Notes: a model not told the origin generated them from the letters alone. Shown: positions 49,006-57,245, numbered from the stretch's first letter. The stretch: 64,000 bases of DNA from Saccharopolyspora spinosa NRRL 18395 (GCF_000194155.1 NZ_GL877878.1:3503557-3567556), one strand, 5' to 3'. A program made the numbers and translations.

Positions 49006-49324
49006 GTCAGGAGAGCAGCTGCGGCTGGCCGGCACTGAATCCGTGCTCGCGGCCGAGGTCGCGGTCCACCGAAACACCTTCCGGGAACACGCCGAAGCCA
49101 CCCTGGCCGAGATGATCCGGGAGCGCTGCGAGTTCACCGCGGATGCGCTCCGCGAGCGAGTGCCACCCGACGTGCAGCCGCACCATCCGAACGTCCTTCC
49201 CGCGATCATCCAGGCCGCCGCACGCCGGGGCGAGATCGTGCCCGTCCGGTGGGAACCGTCGTCACGCCCCTCCCGGCACGCCTCGGTCAACCGCGTCTGG
49301 ATCGCCGCCGAGGAACAGCCGTGA
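48998..49324 (+). CDS. Phage hypothetical protein, winged-helix-like
   Basis: 108 aa. The helical centre EHAEATLAEMIRERCEFTAD then ALRERVPPDVQPHHPNVLPA is followed by AAARRGEIVPVRWEPSSRP, the pattern of a small winged helix used to check target or replication sites. The ATG at 48998 overlaps the upstream stop by 8 bases. Not assigned to a known family. Confidence 0.6.
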   Translation: MPESGEQLRLAGTESVLAAEVAVHRNTFREHAEATLAEMIRERCEFTADALRERVPPDVQPHHPNVLPAIIQAAARRGEIVPVRWEPSSRPSRHASVNRVWIAAEEQP

Positions 49325-49467
49325 CCGACGACCACGCGAGGGTTCTGCCCATCAACGCCCCTGCGCGAGCGGAACTGTTGCGGCGCAATCAGCTCGCGCT
49401 CTCCGTGCTCGCGCACCGTCCCTACACCCGCGCCACCGCCGAACTCCTCGGGCGCGTGCTGCGGTGA
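49321..49467 (+). CDS. Small phage ORF
   Basis: 48 aa from a GTG overlapping the upstream stop by 4 bases (GTGA). Contains an Arg-rich amphipathic helix (RAELLRRNQLALSVLAHRPY). No homology recognised. Overlap supports translation. Confidence 0.5.
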   Translation: MTDDHARVLPINAPARAELLRRNQLALSVLAHRPYTRATAELLGRVLR

Positions 49468-49494
49468 ACCGATCGAAGACCTGGAGGTGAACCG

Positions 49495-49764
49495 GTGAGT
49501 GGAGATGCCCTGGTGGCGGCACTGCGGAGCCGGGTAGGCCCGGCAGACAAGCGGCTGGTGCTGCTCTGCCTTGCCGACTGCGCGGGAATCCACAACGAGG
49601 TGGTGATCAACTACGTCACGCTCCGACGCTGGACGGCGCTGCCGGATGACGCCATCGAGGACGCCGTGCGTGAACTCGTTGTCGACGGGGTGCTGGTGCC
49701 GACCAACGAACAGATCGGCCGGAAGCCCCTGTACGTCCTGAATTTGGGCGGTGGGCAGCAATGA
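49495..49764 (+). CDS. Phage winged-helix protein
   Basis: 89 aa. GPADKRLVLLCLADCAGIHN then TLRRWTALPDDAIEDAVREL and VVDGVLVPTN reads as a full winged-helix domain like those at the N-terminus of replication initiators. GGAGGTG lies 8 bases before the GTG. It overlaps the initiator gene by 4 bases, so it may cooperate with it in replication. Confidence 0.65.
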   Translation: MSGDALVAALRSRVGPADKRLVLLCLADCAGIHNEVVINYVTLRRWTALPDDAIEDAVRELVVDGVLVPTNEQIGRKPLYVLNLGGGQQ

Positions 49765-50564
49765 GTGTCGAGCTGTTGAACGTGGTCCTGCACTCGGACC
49801 TGGCCCCGCTGTCCAAGCGCATGGTCGCCACAGCACTGGCCAGCATCGCGCCGCCGGAGACGCTGACCGTGTACCCGTCGGTGGCCCACATCGCCGACCT
49901 GGCCGGCGTGGGCCACTCCACGGTGCGCAAGTACCTCGGCGAGCTGGAGCGGGACGGTGTGATCACCCGCACCCCGCGCTCCAACTCCTCGAACGTCTAC
50001 CGGTTCCACCCGGAACGCTTCCGCCCTACGACGAGAACGGCCACCCGCAGGGAGATCCCGCCGGAACCTGAGCAGGCACCGGAACCGTCCACCGAGGACA
50101 CCGCACCCCGCCAGGAGCCGGAGGAGCAACCGCCTTCTACCCCTCCACCGCATGGACCCCACCCCTCCAGCTCGTGGACCCCACCCCTCCACGGCATGGA
50201 GGTCACCCCTCCACACGGTGGAGGTCACCCCTCCACGTCGTGGACCCAGAAGGGTAATAGAAGGGGAATTGAAGGGTTATTGGATGGAGGCGCGTCCGCG
50301 CCCGCCCCGAAGCCCCCGAGACGCAAACCCCGCTCCCGGCTGCCGCACGAGTGGCGCCCCAACGACACCCACCGGGCCTACGCCGACGAACACCGGCTCG
50401 ACCTCGACCGGGAAGCGTTTCGGTTCCGGCATCACGCCGAAGCCACTGGACGGCTGATGGCCAACTGGAATGCCGCGTTCACGACCTGGTTGGACAAGGC
50501 CCGGGACCTGCGTCCCGCCGGCGGCCCGAAGACCGAGGACTGGCGGAGGTACTGCGAACAATGA
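49761..50564 (+). CDS. Phage replication initiator (wHTH, DnaT/lambda-O-like), carries the origin
   Basis: 267 aa. Residues 1-95 form a winged helix (SKRMVATALASIAPPETLTV, YPSVAHIADLAGVGHSTVRK, YLGELERDGVITRT). Residues ~95-195 are a Pro/Glu-rich linker encoded partly by 22-bp iterons. Residues ~200-267 form a helical domain (WRPNDTHRAYADEHRLDLDR, AFRFRHHAEATGRLMANWNA) like helicase-loader or DnaT-type C-termini. It overlaps its neighbours by 4 bases. It should bind the iterons in its own gene and recruit the DnaB-like ATPase encoded next. The division of labour is inferred from architecture. Confidence 0.8.
   Translation: MSVELLNVVLHSDLAPLSKRMVATALASIAPPETLTVYPSVAHIADLAGVGHSTVRKYLGELERDGVITRTPRSNSSNVYRFHPERFRPTTRTATRREIPPEPEQAPEPSTEDTAPRQEPEEQPPSTPPPHGPHPSSSWTPPLHGMEVTPPHGGGHPSTSWTQKGNRRGIEGLLDGGASAPAPKPPRRKPRSRLPHEWRPNDTHRAYADEHRLDLDREAFRFRHHAEATGRLMANWNAAFTTWLDKARDLRPAGGPKTEDWRRYCEQ
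50139..50285 (+). repeat. Iterons plus AT-leaning stretch: probable phage replication origin
   Basis: Four tandem 22-bp repeats at 50153-50174, 50175-50196, 50197-50218 and 50219-50240, flanked by partial copies at 50139-50152 and 50241-50248. All share the core CACCCCTCCA and begin TGGA; repeats 3 and 4 form the dyad TGGAGG-TCACC-CCTCCA. Directly after, 50249-50285 is the purine-rich, least GC-rich stretch in the operon, suited for strand opening. The arrangement is like phage lambda, whose iterons and AT-rich block lie inside gene O. Confidence 0.75.
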
Positions 50565-51884
50565 CCACGATCTCCGACGTCGCCGCCGAAGAAGCACTGC
50601 TCGGCGCGGTGCTGTGGAACGCCGACGCGGCGGGTCCGGCGCTGCGGTCCGTGCCGCCAGATGCGTGGTGGCGGCCGATCAACCAGACGCTGGCCACGGT
50701 GCTGACCGGCATGCTGGTGCGCGGCGAGCCGATCGACCCGACCACGGTGCTGTCGCAGGTTATGGCCGACGGCTTGCTGACCCAGGTCGACGGCGCGTAC
50801 CTGGCCCGGCTCTACACCGGGTTCACCGTCGTCAACCACGCGCCGACCTACGCCGCGAGGATCACCGAGCTGGGCGCTCAGCGAAACCTCGTGATGACCA
50901 TGCAGCGCAACATCGCGATGCTGGACGGCGAGTTCGTCGAAGACGACCGGATCGACACCCACTCCGCGGTGTCCCGGCTGCGCACCGCCTGCGACGAAGC
51001 CGAACGCAGCGCCCAGGCCACCACCTACGAGCCGACCTCGCTGGACGAACTGCTCGCGGGCGAGGACCAGTATCGATGGCTGGTGCCCGGCCTGCTGGAA
51101 CGCGGCGACCGGATGGTGCTCACCGGAGCGGAAGGCAGCGGCAAGTCCGTGCTGGTCTCGCAGGTCGCGGCCACGCTCTGCGGCGGTCTGCACCCGTTCA
51201 CCGGCACCATGCTCGGCGACGGCAGCCAGCAGATCCGCGTCCTGGTGGTCGACACCGAGAACAGCGAAGCCCAAACCCGCCGCCGCTACCGGCGCCTGGT
51301 CCGCAGCGTCGATGGCCTGCGGTTCCACGCCGACATGCCACCCGTGGACTGGGCGCACCAGTTCTTCGTGGAGATCCGCCCGCAGGGCCTCGACCTCACC
51401 CGGGGCGCGGACGTGGCCTGGCTGGAACGGGCGATGCAGGCGACCGCGCCGGACCTGCTCGTCATCGGCCCGCTGTACCGGCTGCACCACGGCGACCCCA
51501 ACGACGAGCGCCTGGCCCGCGAGCTGGTGCACGTCCTGGATTCCGTGCGGGTACGGCACAACTGCGCACTGATCACCGAAGCCCACGCCGGTCATGCAAC
51601 CGACTCCGCTGGTGACCGGCGGATGCGGCCCTCCGGCTCGTCGCTGTGGCTGCGCTGGCCCGAGTACGGCTATGGACTGCGCCGAGCCAAGGACCAAGGC
51701 GACCTCGGCACGGGCGAACTGGCCCGCCGCAACCGAGAGCGGCCCGTGCTGGTCGACGTCGTGGCCTGGCGCGGCTCCCGCGAAACGCAACTGGCCGACC
51801 TCGTTGCAGCACGGGCAAACGCTGCCGTGGACGCCAGCGGATCCCGACTACTACCTCTACGCCGACCGGATGAAGGAGTTCTGA
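50561..51884 (+). CDS. DnaB-like replicative helicase / RecA-fold ATPase, one frameshift near the end
   Basis: The first part ([20 protein letters not shown]) resembles the DnaB N-terminal domain. Walker A is GAEGSGKS at 189-196 and Walker B lies in [24 protein letters not shown] is a further RecA-fold motif. The frame used to 51970 overruns into ssb and loses sense near 51785. In the +1 frame it continues [20 protein letters not shown] then [12 protein letters not shown] and stops at 51884, two bases before ssb. The length 1324 is 3n+1, so one extra base (in GAAAC near 51783) explains it. It would unwind the origin for phage replication. Confidence 0.8.
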
Positions 51885-51885
51885 C

Positions 51886-52344
51886 ATGGCAGGAGAAACC
51901 ATCATCACCGTGGTCGGCAACCTCACCGCCGACGCGGAGCTGCGCTTCACCCCCTCCGGCGCCGCCGTAACGAACTTCACCGTAGCCTGCACACCCCGCA
52001 CCTACGACCGCCAAACCGGCGAGTGGAAAGACGGCGAGGCCCTGTTCCTGCGCTGCAACATCTGGCGGCAACCAGCAGAGAACGCGGCCGAATCGCTGAC
52101 ACGCGGCATGCGGGTGATCGTGCAGGGCAGGCTGCGCCAGCGCTCCTTCGAGACCAAGGACGGCGAGAAGCGCACCGTCGTCGAGCTGGAAGTGGACGAG
52201 GTCGGCCCGTCTCTGCGCTACGCCACCGCCACGGTGAACAAGCCCGACCGCCACGGCGCGAAGGCGAGCCCTCCGCCGACCGACCCGTGGGGAGCCGCGC
52301 CCGCCGGCCCGCACAGCGGGTTCGCTAACGAGCCGCCGTTCTGA
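51886..52344 (+). CDS. ssb: Single-stranded DNA-binding protein
   Basis: 152 aa. OB-fold signatures are [19 protein letters not shown], then [20 protein letters not shown] and [20 protein letters not shown]. The C-terminal tail ends FANEPPF rather than the usual acidic DDDIPF, so partner binding may differ from host SSB. It starts two bases after the repaired helicase stop. It protects single strands during phage replication and ERF-mediated recombination. Confidence 0.95.
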   Translation: MAGETIITVVGNLTADAELRFTPSGAAVTNFTVACTPRTYDRQTGEWKDGEALFLRCNIWRQPAENAAESLTRGMRVIVQGRLRQRSFETKDGEKRTVVELEVDEVGPSLRYATATVNKPDRHGAKASPPPTDPWGAAPAGPHSGFANEPPF

Positions 52345-52356
52345 AGGAGAGCCCAG

Positions 52357-52575
52357 ATGAAGATCCGCCTCACCGGAACCCGCAGCGAAAACCAGATCAC
52401 CACGGCCGCGCTCGCCGAGCTGCTGCCCACGATCACCGCGCCGGTCCAGTACCGCATCCGCGAGATCTCCGACTTCTACCCGAATCGCAGCAACTCCGAG
52501 CTCGGCCGCGTCTACGTCGACCTCGACATCGCCGGTTCCGTCCCGGACGGCCCGCTCAGTATCGAACGCCGTTGA
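52357..52575 (+). CDS. Small phage hypothetical protein
   Basis: 72 aa with AAGGAGAG before its ATG. The sequence (KIRLTGTRSENQITTAALAE, VQYRIREISDFYPNRSNSEL) suggests a compact alpha/beta domain. Not recognised. It sits between ssb and the nuclease gene in the replication operon. Confidence 0.65.
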   Translation: MKIRLTGTRSENQITTAALAELLPTITAPVQYRIREISDFYPNRSNSELGRVYVDLDIAGSVPDGPLSIERR

Positions 52576-52594
52576 CCGGCCGAAGGAGTACGCC

Positions 52595-53107
52595 GTGAGC
52601 ACGTCGACCCGCAGTCGCTCCGAGATCGGACGGGCCAACAACCGCAAAGGCAAGAACTACGAACGGCACGCGGCGCGCTACCTGCGCGGGCACGGCTGGC
52701 CGGACGCCGAACGCAAGCCCGACCCCGGCTGGCGCAGCGCCGACCGGGTCTCTCCGGACCTCGGGGACATCCGGGGCACCGATCGGCTTGTGTGGCAGGT
52801 CAAAGCTCGTGCTGATCTGTCCAGTCTGGACATCACCCGGATTCTTGCCGAGACCACCCAGCAGGCCATCGCAGCGGGAGCTGACTACGGCATCCTCATC
52901 CAACGCCGTGCGGGCAAGGCCGATCCTGGTAGGTGGTGGGCCTGGCTCCCTGTCGGCGACCTCGCCGCCCTGGTCGCTGCCGGGCAGCACGACTGGCCGG
53001 CGGTGCTCGACACCAGGCTGCACGTTCCCGCCCGCGTTGAGCTCGCCGACCTGGTGCCGCTGCTGCACGCCGCTGGTTACGGGACACCGCCGGAGGTGGC
53101 CGCATGA
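52595..53107 (+). CDS. Hjc-like PD-(D/E)xK nuclease / resolvase
   Basis: 170 aa. The N-terminal GKNYERHAARYLRGHGWPDA, then SPDLGDIRGTDRLVWQVKAR, places D and the QVK lysine as in Holliday-junction resolvases of the archaeal Hjc type and related phage nucleases. The order nuclease after SSB and ERF supports a role in recombination or branch resolution. A GAAGGAG site precedes the GTG at 52595. Confidence 0.65.
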   Translation: MSTSTRSRSEIGRANNRKGKNYERHAARYLRGHGWPDAERKPDPGWRSADRVSPDLGDIRGTDRLVWQVKARADLSSLDITRILAETTQQAIAAGADYGILIQRRAGKADPGRWWAWLPVGDLAALVAAGQHDWPAVLDTRLHVPARVELADLVPLLHAAGYGTPPEVAA

Positions 53108-53190
53108 CGACCTGGGCTCGCCTGGTCGCCTTCACGGCATCGACCGCCGCGTTCGCGCTCGTCACTGCGCTGTGGGTGATCTACCGATGA
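53104..53190 (+). CDS. 28-aa single-TM peptide
   Basis: Reads as one hydrophobic helix (ARLVAFTASTAAFALVTALW) ending VIYR. It overlaps both neighbours by 4 bases (ATGA at each end), which argues that it is translated. Could be a small membrane regulator or holin-like peptide; function unknown. Too short for usual gene finders. Confidence 0.55.
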   Translation: MTTWARLVAFTASTAAFALVTALWVIYR

Positions 53191-53998
53191 CCACCTGCGT
53201 CACCGGCTGCGGCCGACCGACCAACGACATGCTCTGCCAGAGCTGCCTCGGCGAACTGCTCGCCGCGCTCCGCTGATCTCCGACGGCAACGGCGGGCGCG
53301 GGCTGATCGCCGAACTCGGCATCACCCTGTCTCGCCAGCACGTGATGGCCTCCGGCTCGGGCGTGGTCGCACACTCGGCGAGCACACCGGTGCCGTTCCA
53401 CGAAGCCGCCAGCGAGGTCGGCTGGGTAATGGCCAACACCGTCTCGACCTGGGCGCGGGAGGTCCACGAGCGCAACCCGCACCTGCTGCCTCCCGCAGGG
53501 TCCACCGCGGCTGCGGTCGCGTGGCTGGTCGGCCTGCCCAACCTGCTCGCGCTGCACCCGGCCGCCGACGAGCTGCACGACGAAATCACCAGCGTCGTGG
53601 CCCGGGTCCGCCAGGTCATCGACCGGCCACCGGACCGGATCTACGCCGGACCATGCGACGCGCAGGTGGAAGGAGAGCGATGCACCGACCACCTCTATGC
53701 CCGGCCCGGATCCCATACCGCCCGGTGCGCGACCTGCGGCACCGAGCACGACGTGGACGAACGCCGCCGCTGGATGATCGATTACGCCGCCGACCTCCGG
53801 GTCACCGCCACGGTCGCACTCGGATGGACCCGGCTACTGCTGGACAAGACCATCCCACGCGGCACCTGGGACTCCTGGGTGAGCCGGGGCCGAATCGTCC
53901 CGCACGGCACCGACGCCAGCGGACGCCCGGTGTTCCGCTTCGGCGACGTCCGCGACCTCGCGTTAGCGCACGTGAGTAAGCCTCGACACGCCGCCTGA
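53187..53998 (+). CDS. Zinc-ribbon phage protein with C-terminal HTH, one frameshift
   Basis: The first frame from ATG 53187 gives CVTGCGRPTNDMLCQSCLGE, a zinc ribbon, and stops at 53276. The next frame continues LISDGNGGRGLIAELGITLS, then SEVGWVMANTVSTWAREVHE, and a second zinc site (ARCATCGTEHDVDERRR) and a MerR-like helix (DKTIPRGTWDSWVSRGRIVP), ending at 53998. Homologous actinophage proteins carry the ribbon and the rest in one chain. The length 812 is 3n+2, so one missing base near 53275 explains the break. Possibly DNA-binding; function unknown. Confidence 0.65.
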
Positions 53999-54029
53999 AC
54001 CTGCCTTGCCAACACCCCGGCCGTCGTGC

Positions 54030-54092
54030 AAGATCGGGGTTATCAGGTTCGAGGAGTGTGGCTCTGCCCCCTCACCTGACAACCCCGATCTT
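54030..54092. terminator. Bidirectional terminator between convergent genes
   Basis: AAGATCGGGGTTATCAGGT at 54030-54048 pairs with ACCTGACAACCCCGATCTT at 54074-54092, 18 of 19 bases plus one G-U. It separates the plus-strand early operon from the minus-strand island. Confidence 0.85.
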
Positions 54093-54100
54093 CGGCCCGC

Positions 54101-54490
54101 TCAGGCGCCGACCTTGACCACTCCGATGGTCTTGTCCTCGTTGTCCACCAGCTCCACGCGGTAGCTCACGCCCGGCTCGCCACCAATCTCGTCCAGGCCA
54201 AACGCCCCCGGCAGGACGTAGTCCGGCTTCACCGCCCGGCGCTCGACCTCGGTCCACCCTTCGGCGGCGTCGTCGTAGGCATAGATCACGAGCAGGGCCG
54301 GGAACGCGAACCGCTCACCGGCCTTGTACCGGCGAACAGTCTCTTCGGCCAAGACGATGGCGCTGCCTGACCATGCACCTGGAAGTTTGCCTCCGGTCAC
54401 GAGCTGATGGACCCGCGAGCGCTTGAGTTCCAAGATGTCGGCAGCCTCGGGTACCGAGACCAGCCGTGGAATCAGCGGGTCACGTATCAT
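54101..54490 (-). CDS. HTH protein (AlpA/excisionase-like) of the minus-strand island
   Basis: 129 aa. The N-terminal RLVSVPEAADILELKRSRVH then QLVTGGKLPGAWSGSAIVL is a MerR/AlpA-type helix-turn-helix. The C-terminal half (TEVERRAVKPDYVLPGAFGL, YRVELVDNEDKTIGVVKVGA) is a small beta domain of unknown role. The ATG at 54490 follows GGGAG by 8 bases. It is the last gene of a minus-strand unit and could regulate it. Confidence 0.7.
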   Translation of the reverse strand: MIRDPLIPRLVSVPEAADILELKRSRVHQLVTGGKLPGAWSGSAIVLAEETVRRYKAGERFAFPALLVIYAYDDAAEGWTEVERRAVKPDYVLPGAFGLDEIGGEPGVSYRVELVDNEDKTIGVVKVGA

Positions 54491-54589
54491 CGGCGCGTCT
54501 CCCTGTCTTGCTGACACATCACAGGAAGACACGATAGCCCCGGCCGGCGAACGGCCGGGGCGATCGTTCAACATGGCGTTAACCTCCGC

Positions 54590-55501
54590 TCAGTCCGGGT
54601 TGATCCTGTGGACCTTCTGCCCGCTGATCAGCGGAGCATCCTTCGGCCCCTTCTCGTACTCCTCGATCAACTTCGGACGGTGTGCCCCGAGGCTCGGGTT
54701 CCACTGGCGCCGGTAGTGCTCCCGCACCTTCCAGCGGTGACGCCATGCCTTCCGGGACTCCGCCGTCTCGGCGGGGCTACCTGAGCGCCGCAAGCGGATC
54801 ACGCGGATCTCGGGCGGTTCCAGGCCCGCCCGCTGATGCCGACGGCGAGACATCCGGTGCGGGACTTCGGTGGCCATCTCGGTCTGCCGCAGCATGTGGC
54901 ACACCGAGAACAGCATGCGCACGAACAAGGCCGAGGCCTTGTCCAGCGCATGAAAGGTGAGGTCTTCGCTGTTCTCCGCGAAACCGACCGTGACGTAGTG
55001 CACGAGCACATGATCGGGAAACTCGGCATCAAACTTCGTGGGATACTCCGGATCCTTAAGGACATCCCTCCGTACCCCGGCCTTCGGAACGTGCACGAAG
55101 AGGTCCACAACCCCGTGCGGGAAATCAAATCCCTCCACGGCGTCGTACACACACCACGTCAACACCACCGACAGTTCGTCTTCCGGCTCGGTGGGGTCCT
55201 GCCCGTCGGCGAAGTACATGAACCCCCGTGGTGAGGGCAGGTCCCACGGCATGAATCCGTACTCGTCGACGCGCAGATCATCCATCTCTTCCATCACGGC
55301 CGTCACGTCATCGACGTGGAACAACGCGCTATCGGCCACGCTGGTGCGGATCACCTCGGCGGTGTCTTTCCGCACGTGGTCGGGCACGTCTTCCTTCAGG
55401 CCCATGACATGCGAGGCCCAGTCGACACAGGTGGAGCCTTTCCAGAAATCCAACATGCGCAACCGCAGATCTGGCAGATCGCGGGGATTCCAATTGATCA
55501 C
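54590..55501 (-). CDS. Hypothetical protein of the minus-strand island
   Basis: 303 aa, not recognised. Acidic N-terminal two-thirds with WASHVMGLKEDVPDHVRKDT, and FDFPHGVVDLFVHVPKAGVR near the centre, then a basic C-terminus (KAWRHRWKVREHYRRQWNPS) rich in Trp, Arg and His, which looks nucleic-acid binding. No signal peptide or membrane helix. It begins 12 bases after the stop of the upstream gene. Similar basic tails recur in actinobacterial mobile-element proteins. Confidence 0.7.
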   Translation of the reverse strand: MINWNPRDLPDLRLRMLDFWKGSTCVDWASHVMGLKEDVPDHVRKDTAEVIRTSVADSALFHVDDVTAVMEEMDDLRVDEYGFMPWDLPSPRGFMYFADGQDPTEPEDELSVVLTWCVYDAVEGFDFPHGVVDLFVHVPKAGVRRDVLKDPEYPTKFDAEFPDHVLVHYVTVGFAENSEDLTFHALDKASALFVRMLFSVCHMLRQTEMATEVPHRMSRRRHQRAGLEPPEIRVIRLRRSGSPAETAESRKAWRHRWKVREHYRRQWNPSLGAHRPKLIEEYEKGPKDAPLISGQKVHRINPD

Positions 55502-55513
55502 GATGCTGCCCTC

Positions 55514-55927
55514 CTAGGCGAAGATCGGTATGCGAGAAGCCTTTTCGGCGTACGGAGTCAGCAGGTAGACCGGCAGGTGCTCGCGTCCTTCTTTGCGAGC
55601 CCGGTAGACCCGGTGCCAGCCATCGATCACGATCACGCCGTTATCACCGGTCTCCGGTGCGACCGGAGCGACGATGATCGGCTTCCCCAGATCGGTCTGG
55701 GTCATGGCGTAGTCGTGGTCGATCCCGATCTCGATCAGCCGCATGAAGCCCGGCTCGGCCGGTTCCAGCGGAAGGAACTGGTCCAGGGTGGTGATGCCGC
55801 TCTGCTCGTAGAAAGTCGCGGCGGCCTCTCCGTCGGCGTCGATCAGTACCTCGGCGGTGTTGATGCACCATTTCCAGGCCGCGAACCGGAAGGCCTGGCA
55901 GCCCTGGTGTGTTGGGGAGTGCCGCAT
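55514..55927 (-). CDS. ParB/sulfiredoxin-like hypothetical protein
   Basis: 137 aa. NGVIVIDGWHRVYRARKEGR then EHLPVYLLTP matches the VxDGxHRxxAxxxxG pattern of ParB/Srx-like nucleotide-binding proteins, and KPIIVAPVAPETGD precedes it. The ATG at 55927 shares its A with the TGA stop of the upstream gene (TGATG), so the two are coupled. Family members can bind or hydrolyse nucleotides; here the function is unknown. Confidence 0.6.
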   Translation of the reverse strand: MRHSPTHQGCQAFRFAAWKWCINTAEVLIDADGEAAATFYEQSGITTLDQFLPLEPAEPGFMRLIEIGIDHDYAMTQTDLGKPIIVAPVAPETGDNGVIVIDGWHRVYRARKEGREHLPVYLLTPYAEKASRIPIFA

Positions 55928-56297
55928 CACTGCTGGCCTCCGATCGGGCGGAGCGAGCCACTGATGTGCTTGCGCAGTTCGCGGTAGAGCGCCCGGACGA
56001 GGTGAGCCGCTGCTCATCCGGCGGGACGCCGTGCAGCTTCTCGTGTCCGGTCGCCGCCCGGCGGCCCAGCTCGCTCCAGCGGTTCGAGTCGATCAGCATG
56101 GCGCAGAACGAACAGGCCGCCCAGTTCCCAAGACTCATCTCGTTGTCATGGTGAGGAACACGGAAATCCCTCGCTGGCAAAAGAAACTCGGGTACAGCGA
56201 GCGTGCAGAAGTCGCACCGTCCGCGCCAGTTCGGTGGGGCCTCCACCGGCACCGGCTCATGGCTGGCCGGGTCGCTGAGCGGGTGGAGGTAGGACAC
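55927..56297 (-). CDS. Zinc-binding hypothetical protein, one frameshift
   Basis: The first gene of the minus-strand island. WRGRCDFCTLAVPEFLLPAR and GNWAACSFCAMLIDSNRWSE supply two CxxC pairs for a zinc site. In the first frame it runs on without sense; after a shift near 56006 it reads AAHLVRALYRELRKHISGSL then RPIGGQQ and stops exactly at the start of the next gene. The length 371 is 3n+2, so a single missing base explains it. Function unknown. Confidence 0.6.
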
Positions 56298-56375
56298 GCC
56301 GTCGCCATCGGTGACAAGTACATGGACGGCTACGCCGTGGCCCGCGTGCTCGGCGTGGAGATGGACGACGAGTAA
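56283..56375 (+). CDS. Small ORF, possible leader peptide
   Basis: A GTG at 56283 gives 30 aa (VGHAVAIGDKYMDGYAVARV then LGVEMDDE). No clear ribosome site at the start, so this is tentative. It ends 15 bases before the next small gene, whose strong ribosome site follows directly. Confidence 0.3.
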   Translation: MEVGHAVAIGDKYMDGYAVARVLGVEMDDE

Positions 56376-56390
56376 GGGAAGGAGGAGGTC

Positions 56391-56495
56391 ATGCGGTTCC
56401 GACTCGCAGGCGGAGCAGTCCGCCGGATGGCAGGCAGCATGTTCCGCAGCCGCCGGGCGGCGGGCGCTGCTGGCGGACGCAGCTCCGGCACCTGA
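56391..56495 (+). CDS. 34-aa arginine-rich peptide
   Basis: MRFRLAGGAVRRMAGSMFRS followed by a glycine/arginine tail. Eight arginines in 34 residues. A very strong AAGGAGGAGG ribosome site lies 5 bases before the ATG, and a terminator follows 14 bases after the stop, so expression is likely. Function unknown; could bind nucleic acid or membranes. Confidence 0.55.
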   Translation: MRFRLAGGAVRRMAGSMFRSRRAAGAAGGRSSGT

Positions 56496-56508
56496 TTAAA
56501 CCTGAACC

Positions 56509-56560
56509 ACGACGAAGCCCCCGTGCTCTTATGCCCCCCGACCGGCGGGGGCTTCGTCGT
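56509..56560 (+). terminator. Hairpin before cargo gene
   Basis: ACGACGAAGCCCCCG at 56509-56523 pairs perfectly with CGGGGGCTTCGTCGT at 56546-56560, 15 bp, loop of 22. Confidence 0.85.
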
Positions 56561-56639
56561 ACCTACCGAGACCGTCACCCCGTTTCGGTCCTGGTCGTTC
56601 CGTAGAGTCGCTTCAGACAGCGGCGACGAAAGGACCGTG

Positions 56640-57245
56640 GTGGATCTGGGGCTCATTGGCCAGGCAAGCGGCATGTTCGCAGCCACCAACGTCGACGACA
56701 TCCTCATTCTGGCTCTGTTCTTCGGTCAGGCCACAGGGCACCGGGGTGGCGCTGTCCGGGTGGTGGTCGGCCAGTATCTCGGGTTCGCCGCGATCCTGAT
56801 TGCCTCGATCGTGGGCGCGCTCGGTGCCGGGCTGCTGCCCGCTGAGATGACCCCCTACCTCGGATTATTGCCGCTGGCTCTCGGCCTCCGCGCCGCCTGG
56901 CAAGCCTGGCGCGAGCGCCACGACGCTTCCGGCGGAAACGAGCCTGCTACAGCGACGGGCAGCGGCCCGACCGTATTCGCGGTCGCCACGGTGACCTTCG
57001 CTAACGGCGGCGACAACATCGGCGTCTACGTGCCGGTCTTCGCCACTGTCGGGACGGTCGGACTGATCGTGTTCGTCGTCGTGTTCCTTGCGCTGGTCGC
57101 AGTCTGGTGTCTGCTCGGCCGGTTCTTCGCCAGCCGCCCGGTAATCGCCCGCGCCCTGGCCCGCTGGGGTCACATCCTGCTTCCCGTGGTCCTGATCGGT
57201 ATCGGACTACTGATCCTCATCGAGGGCGGTGCGTTCGGATTCTGA
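56640..57245 (+). CDS. CadD-family cadmium resistance transporter (prophage cargo)
   Basis: 201-aa membrane protein with about five helices. The signature ATNVDDILILALFFGQA at the first helix and TFANGGDNIGVYVPVFAT in the fourth are the paired acidic motifs of the CadD family, which exports cadmium or related cations. AAAGGA lies 5 bases before the GTG at 56640; the longer frame to 56523 crosses the terminator. It has its own promoter region and sits between the early genes and the packaging genes, the normal place for cargo (moron) genes. Confidence 0.82.
   Translation: MDLGLIGQASGMFAATNVDDILILALFFGQATGHRGGAVRVVVGQYLGFAAILIASIVGALGAGLLPAEMTPYLGLLPLALGLRAAWQAWRERHDASGGNEPATATGSGPTVFAVATVTFANGGDNIGVYVPVFATVGTVGLIVFVVVFLALVAVWCLLGRFFASRPVIARALARWGHILLPVVLIGIGLLILIEGGAFGF

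Noticed and set aside
50139..50248. CRISPR array
   Set aside because: The 22-bp repeats are directly adjacent with no spacers and lie within a coding frame; iterons fit better.
46181..53998. Actinomycete integrative conjugative element (AICE)
   Set aside because: There is no FtsK-like translocase, and terminase, portal and capsid genes follow, so it is a prophage.
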